From positions 1 to 10,976 of the forward strand of contig RFPW01000053.1 of the NCBI GenBank assembly GCA_009925965.1: DNA of 10,976 bases, given 5' to 3'. This document shows, piece by piece, positions 6,041 through 10,976 of the stretch (positions are counted from its first letter, which is position 1; the number at the start of each line of letters is the position of its first letter). Both the position numbers and the translations under genes were made by a program. Under the pieces are notes generated by a model. It ran no database searches. It saw only the letters and a list, made by a program, of their open reading frames with translations, and was not told the DNA's origin. The DNA comes from Betaproteobacteria bacterium. Its GTDB lineage: Bacteria > Pseudomonadota > Gammaproteobacteria > Burkholderiales > Burkholderiaceae_E.

Positions 6041-6906
6041 AGCCCGATCGGGCGGATATGCTGCAGCACTGTGGTGGCGATCTCTTCGATCGACTTCGTC
6101 GTCGTACTGAGCCAGGTAATGCCCTCGCGACGCATCATCGACTCGGCCTCTCGGACTTCCATTCGACAGTTTACGAGCGACGCATAGCGGCTCGCTGGAC
6201 GCCGCTCATGCCGGACTTCGGCCAGTCGGTCAGGTGTGATTGTCAACCCGAACAACCGCGCCTTATATTGGTAAAGCACGTCGGGCAACCGGCGCCGCTC
6301 GAAGTCGTCTGGAATCAAGGGATAGTTCGCGGCCTTGATACCGTGTTGCATCGCGAGATATAGGCTGGTGGGTGTTTTACCGCAGCGCGAAACACCCACC
6401 AGGATCACGTCCGCACGGGAGAGTTCTGCAGAGGATTGACCATCGTCATGCTGCAACGCGAAATTAATGGCTTCGATGCGGGCCTTGTACTTGGAGCTGT
6501 CTGCAGTCTGGTGAAAACGCCCGATGGTGTGGGTACTCTTGATCCCAAATTCGTGTTCAAGAGGCTCGACAAAGGTCGAGAACAAGTCAAGAAACATGGC
6601 CTGCGCGCGACGGACGATCCGGTTGATCTCCGGGTTGACCAGCGTCGAAAAGACGAGTGGGCGATGACCGTCTTGCTGAGCCTGCGCATCAATTCGCGCG
6701 ACGGTCGCGTCGGCCTTATCGAGTGAATCAATAAAGGGCAGGCGGACATGCCGAAAAACCAAGCCTTCGAACTGGGTCAAGACCGACTGGCCGAACGTTT
6801 CGGCGGTAATACCGGTGCCATCTGAGACATAGAACACCGTTCGGCCGGGTCTTGGGGTGCCGCCATCAGGCATCGCGGGGCGAAGCGGTTCAGTAGTGAA
6901 GCTCAT
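6037..6906 (-). CDS. ppsR: PpsR, phosphoenolpyruvate synthase kinase/pyrophosphorylase
   Basis: PpsR (DUF299 family, PF03618) is a bifunctional regulator. It inactivates PEP synthase by ADP-dependent phosphorylation of an active-site threonine and reactivates it by phosphate-dependent dephosphorylation. The 289-aa product shows the family opening VFYVSDGTGITAET (residues 24-37), a central HTIGRFHQ segment (126-133), a P-loop GVSRCGKTPTSLYLA (171-185) and the KAANYPLIPDD stretch after it. The C-terminal SRYASLVNC and EVREAESMM are also typical. It diverges from ppsA, the gene for its target, across 62 bp, which strongly supports PEP synthase over pyruvate phosphate dikinase as substrate. The ATG at 6906 is chosen as the only start leaving the 23 or so leader residues; a later start would cut into the conserved domain. 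Confidence 0.95.
   Translation of the reverse strand: MSFTTEPLRPAMPDGGTPRPGRTVFYVSDGTGITAETFGQSVLTQFEGLVFRHVRLPFIDSLDKADATVARIDAQAQQDGHRPLVFSTLVNPEINRIVRRAQAMFLDLFSTFVEPLEHEFGIKSTHTIGRFHQTADSSKYKARIEAINFALQHDDGQSSAELSRADVILVGVSRCGKTPTSLYLAMQHGIKAANYPLIPDDFERRRLPDVLYQYKARLFGLTITPDRLAEVRHERRPASRYASLVNCRMEVREAESMMRREGITWLSTTTKSIEEIATTVLQHIRPIGL
6042..6053. repeat. 12-bp perfect palindrome at the end of ppsR
   Basis: GCCCGATCGGGC is a perfect palindrome lying one base beyond the methyltransferase stop codon and inside the last codons of ppsR. As RNA in the forward direction it could form a 4-bp GC stem with a GATC loop, but there is no following T-run, so it is at best a weak terminator or 3'-end stabiliser. 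It may simply be chance in a GC-rich gene. Confidence 0.3.
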
Positions 6907-6968
6907 GGCTTGAAGCTATCACGACGGTAGAATTCCGACACCAAATCTTAACCTTCAGGGAAATCCCT
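6907..6968. promoter_or_regulatory. Divergent ppsR/ppsA intergenic region
   Basis: This 62-bp spacer must hold at least the start signals of both divergent genes. A TAGAAT (6928-6933, forward) and a TAAGAT (6950-6945, reverse) resemble -10 elements, but neither has a convincing -35 at 16-18 bp, so the promoters are not resolved. Core promoters could extend into the ppsR or ppsA coding sequence. A shared region would let the enzyme and its regulator be controlled together. Confidence 0.4.
6957..6968 (+). promoter_or_regulatory. ppsA ribosome binding site within an inverted repeat
   Basis: AGGG at 6957-6960 is a good Shine-Dalgarno core 8 nt before the ppsA ATG at 6969. It is also the left arm of AGGGAAATCCCT, an inverted repeat (AGGGA/TCCCT around AA) that ends immediately before the ATG. 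Folded as RNA (4-bp stem, 4-nt loop) it would partly hide the ribosome binding site. As DNA it could be a small operator. The site fixes the ppsA start with good confidence; a regulatory role is only inferred. Confidence 0.55.
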
Positions 6969-9368
6969 ATGTTCAACCACGATTCAGCGGGTCGCTACGT
7001 GCGCCCGTTCGAGCAATTACGGATGACTGACGTCGAAATAGTCGGCGGCAAGAACGCCTCGCTCGGTGAAATGATCAGTCAGCTAGCGGCCGCCGGCGTG
7101 CGAGTACCTGGCGGCTTTGCAACCACGGCGCAGGCGTTTCGGGACTTTCTCGAGCACAACCAGCTAACGGACCGCATTGCCCAGCGGCTCGAAAAACTGA
7201 ACCCCGACGACGTGAAGGCCTTGCTTGATTGTGGCTCTGAGATCCGCAGTTGGATCGTGGACGCCAAAATGCCGTCTGCCCTGGAAGATGGGATCCGGAC
7301 GGCATTTGCTCGGATCCATGGGGATTCGAAGGGCGTGGTTTTTCCGGTTGCGGTTCGCTCATCGGCAACGGCTGAGGATTTGCCCGATGCGTCATTTGCA
7401 GGTCAGCAGGAGACGTTTCTCAATGTCGTCGGTATCGATGATGTCCTGCACAAGATCCGAGAAGTCTTTGCGTCGCTCTACAACGATCGGGCCATTTCCT
7501 ACCGCGTCCACAAGGGCTATGCCGACATGCCCATCGCGCTGTCCGCAGGCATTCAACGCATGGTTCGGAGTGACCTGAGTGCCTCTGGCGTGATGTTTAC
7601 GCTGGACACCGAGTCCGGTTTTCGGGATGTTATTTTCATCACTTCAAGCTATGGCCTTGGTGAAACGGTCGTCCAGGGCGCTGTGAATCCCGATGAATTC
7701 ACCGTCAGTAAACCCATCCTTGCGCGCGGACAATCCAGTATCGTGCGGCGAAATCTGGGTTCCAAGCTCATCCAGATGGTTTTTCAGGAAGAGGGCACCC
7801 GCGTCTGTGATGTCCCGATAGAACTGCGCAATCGATATTCGCTGAGTGATCAAGAGGTGATCGAGTTGGCGCAGCATGCGGTTGTGATCGAACGTCACTA
7901 CGGGCGTCCGATGGACATCGAATGGGGTCGCGACGGGCTCGATGGGCAGCTCTACATTCTCCAGGCTCGGCCCGAGACCGTAAAGAGTCAGTCGATCGGA
8001 CAAGTCCAGCAGCGCTTTCGACTCAAGGGGACTTCAGCCATTCTGGCGACTGGTCGCGCCATTGGCCAGAAGGTCGGTGCCGGAGCGGTACGAGTGGTTG
8101 CGGATCCGTCCGAAATGAGCCGCGTTCAACCCGGCGATGTACTGGTGACGGATATGACCGACCCAAACTGGGAGCCTGTGATGAAAAGGGCCGCCGCAAT
8201 CGTCACCAATCGGGGCGGGCGCACCTGTCACGCAGCCATCATTGCCCGTGAACTTGGGATTCCCGCGGTGGTTGGGTGCGGCGATGCCACGGATTGCCTG
8301 GCCGATGGGCTATTGGTCACCGTCTCATGCGCGGAAGGCGATACCGGGCACGTTTACGACGGCCTGCTCGAAACTGAAGTGACCGAAGTGGCGACCGGTG
8401 AAATGCCCGTCCCTCCGGTCAAAGTCATGATGAACGTGGGCAATCCGCAACTGGCCTTTGAGTTTGCGCAGTTGCCGAACGCAGGGGTCGGTTTGGCCCG
8501 GCTCGAATTTATTATTAATAACAATATTGGCATTCATCCAAAGGCGATTCTCGACTATCCCAATGTGGATGCAGAGCTCAAGAAGGCGGTTGAATCCGTG
8601 GCACGAGGTCATGCGAATCCCCGGGCATTTTTCGTCGACAAGGTGACCGAAGGCGTCGCGACGATTGCGGTCGCATTCTGGCCTCACCCAGTGATCGTAC
8701 GGCTATCCGACTTTAAGTCCAACGAGTATCGGAAACTCATCGGCGGCAACCGTTACGAGCCCGAGGAAGAAAATCCGATGCTCGGCTTCCGTGGCGCGGC
8801 GCGCTATCTGTCGCCAGATTTTGCGGCGTGCTTCGCGATGGAGTGCGAATCGATTCTTCGAGTGCGTCAAGAGATGGGATTAACCAATGTCGAGCTGATG
8901 GTTCCGTTTGTACGAACCGTCAGCGAAGCGCGACGTGTGGTTGACCTGTTGGCCGCGCATGGCCTGAAGCGCGGGTCGGGTGCAGATTCGGCGGGGCAGG
9001 GCGGCTTGCGGCTCATCATGATGTGCGAGTTGCCCTCCAATGCATTATTGGCCGAGGCCTTCCTCGAGTACTTCGACGGATTCTCGATCGGATCAAACGA
9101 TTTGACCCAGCTCACGCTGGGGCTTGACCGGGACTCGGGGCTCGTCGCAGAGGGTTTCGACGAGCGCGACCCGGCTGTGAAGATACTGCTCGAGCGAGCG
9201 ATTAGCGCCTGCCGGGCAGCCGGAAAATACGTCGGGATCTGTGGCCAGGGGCCCTCCGATCACCCTGACCTGGCCCAATGGCTAGTCGATCAGGGTATCG
9301 AGTCAATTTCGCTCAATCCGGACACCGTGATCCCGACCTGGCATCGACTCAGCGGTTCATCCCGCTAA
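6969..9368 (+). CDS. ppsA: Phosphoenolpyruvate synthase
   Basis: PEP synthase (pyruvate, water dikinase) makes PEP, AMP and phosphate from pyruvate, ATP and water, allowing gluconeogenesis from three-carbon substrates. The 799-aa product matches the family (E. coli 792). Three domains are visible: the N-terminal ATP-grasp part (VGGKNASLGEM, VAVRSSATAEDLPDASFAGQQETFLN, DIEWG, LYILQARPETV to about residue 340); the swivelling phosphohistidine domain with NRGGRTCHAAIIARELGIPAVVG, giving His421 and regulatory Thr419, the same numbers as in E. coli; and the PEP/pyruvate TIM barrel (GVGLARLEFI, MLGFRGAARY, FDGFSIGSNDLTQLTLGLDRDSG, and GICGQGPSDHP with Cys758). A short insertion near residues 666-674 (GSGADSAGQ) lies in a surface loop. 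The start has a good ribosome binding site. PpsR, encoded divergently, should phosphorylate Thr419. Confidence 0.97.
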   Translation: MFNHDSAGRYVRPFEQLRMTDVEIVGGKNASLGEMISQLAAAGVRVPGGFATTAQAFRDFLEHNQLTDRIAQRLEKLNPDDVKALLDCGSEIRSWIVDAKMPSALEDGIRTAFARIHGDSKGVVFPVAVRSSATAEDLPDASFAGQQETFLNVVGIDDVLHKIREVFASLYNDRAISYRVHKGYADMPIALSAGIQRMVRSDLSASGVMFTLDTESGFRDVIFITSSYGLGETVVQGAVNPDEFTVSKPILARGQSSIVRRNLGSKLIQMVFQEEGTRVCDVPIELRNRYSLSDQEVIELAQHAVVIERHYGRPMDIEWGRDGLDGQLYILQARPETVKSQSIGQVQQRFRLKGTSAILATGRAIGQKVGAGAVRVVADPSEMSRVQPGDVLVTDMTDPNWEPVMKRAAAIVTNRGGRTCHAAIIARELGIPAVVGCGDATDCLADGLLVTVSCAEGDTGHVYDGLLETEVTEVATGEMPVPPVKVMMNVGNPQLAFEFAQLPNAGVGLARLEFIINNNIGIHPKAILDYPNVDAELKKAVESVARGHANPRAFFVDKVTEGVATIAVAFWPHPVIVRLSDFKSNEYRKLIGGNRYEPEEENPMLGFRGAARYLSPDFAACFAMECESILRVRQEMGLTNVELMVPFVRTVSEARRVVDLLAAHGLKRGSGADSAGQGGLRLIMMCELPSNALLAEAFLEYFDGFSIGSNDLTQLTLGLDRDSGLVAEGFDERDPAVKILLERAISACRAAGKYVGICGQGPSDHPDLAQWLVDQGIESISLNPDTVIPTWHRLSGSSR

Positions 9369-9378
9369 GTGCTTAGCG
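9363..9378. terminator. Palindrome holding both convergent stop codons (possible bidirectional terminator)
   Basis: CGCTAAGTGCTTAGCG consists of perfect 7-bp arms around TG. The ppsA TAA (9366-9368) lies in the left arm and the binding-protein TAA (read on the reverse strand from 9375 to 9373) in the right arm. The two genes converge with only 4 bp between their stop codons, so this is the only non-coding place for a shared transcript end. There is no T-tract on either side, so intrinsic termination would be weak; the palindrome itself is certain and the function inferred. Confidence 0.4.
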
Positions 9379-10530
9379 AACGACGGCGATTTTCTCCCGC
9401 TGTCCCTTTTTGTAGGTAAAGAGGGTGAGGGTGCCGTCTTTGATGTCACCCTTCGCGTCAAATGCAATCGTCCCGGTGACGCCGGTCATGCTGATTTTGG
9501 CAAGTTCGGGGAGATATTTCGCCGGATCTGCAGAATTCGCTTTTTGCATGGCTGACGCCATCACCATCGTCGCGTCATAAACGTATGGCGCATAGATCTG
9601 AACCTCGGCGTTGTACTTCTGCTTGAAACGGGCCTTGAAGTCGTCGAGTCCCTTCTCTTGCTTGGCCGTGACGCCACCGGCCTCGGCGCAAACCACCTGC
9701 TCATCGGCCATCGCGTCGCCAGCCAGCTTTGCGAGTTCAGCAGTACAAATGCCATCGCCACCTAAGAACTTGGCTTTGACCCCGAGTTGCTTCATCTGGC
9801 GCAGCATTGGTCCCGCTACAGCGTCCATCCCACCAAAAAACACGACGTCCGGCTTGCTTCCCTTGAGCTTGGTCAAAATAGCTGCAAAGTCGGTTGCTTT
9901 GTCGTTGGTGAATTCCCGGCCAACGAGCTTGCCGCCTGCGGCCTTAACCGCTTTCTCGAATTCATCGGCGACACCCTGCCCGTACGCCGTACGGTCATCG
10001 ATGATTGCAATGGCCTTACCCTTGAGTTCTTTAACGGCATACCGGCCGAGTGTCCCACCCAGTTGACCATCGTTGGCGACCACCCTGAAAGCGGTCTTGT
10101 AGCCCTGCATCGTGTATTTTGGGTTGGTGGCTGAGGGCGAAATTTGCGGGATTCCGGCCTCGAAATAAATCTTGGAAGCGGGGATCGTCGTACCTGAATT
10201 TAGATGCCCTATGACACCCGCCACCTTCGCATCGACCAGCTTCTGTGCGACTGCAGTCCCCTGTTTGGGATCTGCCCCATCGTCCTCAGGCAGAAGTTCA
10301 AATTTGACCTCCTGCCCGCCAATCTTGATCTTCTTCTCATTCAGATCCTCGATCGCGAGTCGAGCTCCGTTCTCGTTATCTTTCCCAAGATGGGCCTGAT
10401 TGCCGGTCAATGGCGCGACGTGCCCAATTTTGATCACCATCTGGGCGTTAACCAACCCGGTGGCGGTTGCAAGGACAGCACTCACCGCAATCGATTGTGC
10501 GATGTGAGAAGGCTTCAGGGTCCGAGACAT
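9373..10530 (-). CDS. Branched-chain amino-acid-type ABC transporter, periplasmic binding protein
   Basis: This is a type 1 periplasmic binding protein of the LivJ/LivK family (Peripla_BP_6), expected to capture branched-chain or other amino acids, or a related small ligand, for an ABC importer. The 385-aa product starts with a classical Sec signal peptide: basic n-region (MSRTLKPSH), hydrophobic core, cleavage after VNA before QMVIKIG. No lipobox Cys is present, so it should be soluble. The mature part shows the family order: GHVAPLTGNQAHLGKDNENGA, PEDDGADPKQG, GVIGHLNSGTTIPA, PQISPSATNP (ligand-contact region), IIDDRTAYGQG, PDVVFFGGMDA and the closing GVTGTIAFDAKGD. ATG 10530 is chosen over an upstream in-frame start at 10581 because GGAG lies just before it and the signal peptide begins there. 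No permease or ATPase gene is visible, so the ligand and partners are unknown. Confidence 0.92.
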   Translation of the reverse strand: MSRTLKPSHIAQSIAVSAVLATATGLVNAQMVIKIGHVAPLTGNQAHLGKDNENGARLAIEDLNEKKIKIGGQEVKFELLPEDDGADPKQGTAVAQKLVDAKVAGVIGHLNSGTTIPASKIYFEAGIPQISPSATNPKYTMQGYKTAFRVVANDGQLGGTLGRYAVKELKGKAIAIIDDRTAYGQGVADEFEKAVKAAGGKLVGREFTNDKATDFAAILTKLKGSKPDVVFFGGMDAVAGPMLRQMKQLGVKAKFLGGDGICTAELAKLAGDAMADEQVVCAEAGGVTAKQEKGLDDFKARFKQKYNAEVQIYAPYVYDATMVMASAMQKANSADPAKYLPELAKISMTGVTGTIAFDAKGDIKDGTLTLFTYKKGQREKIAVVR

Positions 10531-10536
10531 AAAATG

Positions 10537-10540
10537 CTCC
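10537..10540 (-). promoter_or_regulatory. Ribosome binding site of the binding-protein gene
   Basis: Reverse-strand GGAG sits 6 nt before the ATG at 10530. It decides the start against the longer reading from 10581, which would put 17 extra residues (with Cys and Phe) ahead of a normal signal peptide. Confidence 0.7.
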
Positions 10541-10559
10541 AAAGAGGTAAATATTCGAC

Positions 10560-10573
10560 CGCATCGTAATGCG
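10560..10573. repeat. Small inverted repeat upstream of the binding-protein gene
   Basis: CGCAT-CGTA-ATGCG has perfect 5-bp arms around a 4-nt centre, about 30 bp upstream of the start codon at 10530. On the reverse strand it follows a TTGTTT that loosely resembles a -35 element. An operator is possible but unsupported by any recognised motif. Confidence 0.25.
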
Positions 10574-10590
10574 AAAAACAAGATCTCGAA

Positions 10591-10626
10591 ACTGGGTTAA
10601 ACACTGGGTTAAACACCGGGTTAGGC
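10591..10626 (-). repeat. 12-bp tandem repeat (three units) at the smpB 3' end
   Basis: Two exact units (10591-10602 and 10603-10614, ACTGGGTTAAAC on the forward strand) are followed by a diverged third (10615-10626) that contains the smpB stop codon. Read in the smpB direction, each unit carries TAA in the smpB frame, at 10623-10621, 10611-10609 and 10599-10597, so the gene ends in three spaced in-frame stops. The unit length of 12 preserves frame. Confidence 0.85.
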
Positions 10627-10976
10627 TCGAGTCTTCATCAGACGCGCCCGATCGCGTTGCCACTCACGGTCCTTTTCGGACGCGCGTTTGTCGTGTTGTT
10701 TCTTGCCCTTTGCGAGGCCGACCGCCAGCTTGATACGGCCCTTCAAGTAGTGCATGTCGAGCGGAACCAGCGTGTAGCCGGAGCGCACAACTTTGCCGAT
10801 CAACTTACTGATTTCCGCGCCTCGCATGAGCAGCTTGCGGGTCCGGACCGGATCCGGACGGATATGGGTCGATGCAGCGAGCAAGGGCGATATATGAGCG
10901 CCTAGCAGCCAGAGCTCACCGTCCCGGATGATTACGTAAGCCTCCTGGATCTGGGCCCGACCGGCACGGATCGCCT
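10621..10976 (-). CDS. smpB: SmpB, tmRNA-binding protein (C-terminal part)
   Basis: SmpB binds tmRNA (SsrA) and brings it to stalled ribosomes for trans-translation and tagging of the unfinished peptide. The reverse-strand frame is open from the right edge to a TAA at 10623-10621, giving 117 residues; roughly 40 N-terminal residues lie outside. The sequence is unmistakable: RAGRAQIQEAYVIIRDGELWLLGAHISPL, then a TRTRKLLM-like segment (VRTRKLLMRGAEISKLIGKV), GYTLVPLDMHYLKGRIKLAVGLAKGKKQHDKR, and the basic tail DREWQRDRARLMK that enters the decoding centre. The TTG at 10884 is not the start, because the conserved beta-barrel continues upstream of it. The ssrA gene is not seen in the window. Confidence 0.95.
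   Translation of the reverse strand, partial: AIRAGRAQIQEAYVIIRDGELWLLGAHISPLLAASTHIRPDPVRTRKLLMRGAEISKLIGKVVRSGYTLVPLDMHYLKGRIKLAVGLAKGKKQHDKRASEKDREWQRDRARLMKTRA

Noticed and set aside
5938..6363. 141-codon forward open frame opposite the end of ppsR
   Set aside because: It overlaps the methyltransferase end and is antisense to conserved PpsR; no recognisable protein.
8505..8530. AT-rich patch inside ppsA that looks like a possible internal promoter
   Set aside because: It encodes the conserved EFIINNNIG stretch of PEP synthase; the base composition follows from Ile and Asn codons.
9611..10066. 151-codon forward open frame opposite the binding-protein gene
   Set aside because: It is Ala/Ser/Pro-rich shadow sequence of a strong family member on the other strand.

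Overview
The window is an ordinary, compact chromosomal segment from a Gram-negative bacterium, most likely a betaproteobacterium of the Burkholderiales type. The grounds are the gene order bamA-ompH-lpxD-fabZ-lpxA-lpxB-rnhB-SpoU methyltransferase, the complete early lipid A pathway, a divergent ppsR/ppsA pair, and a LivK-type binding protein and SmpB with sequence features common in that group. Codons are GC-rich in the third position throughout. I saw no insertion sequence, integrase, CRISPR array, tRNA or rRNA. Taxonomy is inferred from recognised protein sequences, not from a search.

Positions 1-6040 read forward as one tightly packed envelope operon. It opens inside bamA, the outer-membrane protein insertase. 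Next come ompH/skp (periplasmic chaperone), lpxD, fabZ, lpxA and lpxB (hydroxyacyl supply and lipid A disaccharide assembly), rnhB (RNase HII) and a SpoU-family RNA 2'-O-methyltransferase. Most junctions overlap or abut (ATGA at lpxB/rnhB, GTGA at rnhB/spoU, 8 nt at fabZ/lpxA), which suggests translational coupling. The exception is bamA/ompH. That gap holds a perfect 46-bp tandem duplication across the 5' end of ompH, and it shifts the apparently original start out of frame.

Positions 6037-9368 hold the phosphoenolpyruvate synthase module. ppsR (reverse strand) encodes the kinase/phosphorylase that switches PEP synthase off and on. ppsA (forward strand) encodes the synthase. They diverge from a 62-bp spacer. 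ppsR converges on the methyltransferase gene, and their stop codons share a TTAA.

Positions 9373-10976 are on the reverse strand. A periplasmic branched-chain-amino-acid-type binding protein gene converges on ppsA through a 16-nt palindrome that contains both stop codons. Upstream of it lies the 3' part of smpB (tmRNA partner), which runs off the right edge. A small 12-bp tandem repeat at the smpB end supplies two extra in-frame stop codons.

I found no convincing undescribed system. The observation most worth checking is the frame-shifting 46-bp duplication at the ompH start. The others are small: a possible acyl-chain-ruler residue in LpxA, an atypical LpxD tail, and palindromes or repeats at gene ends.
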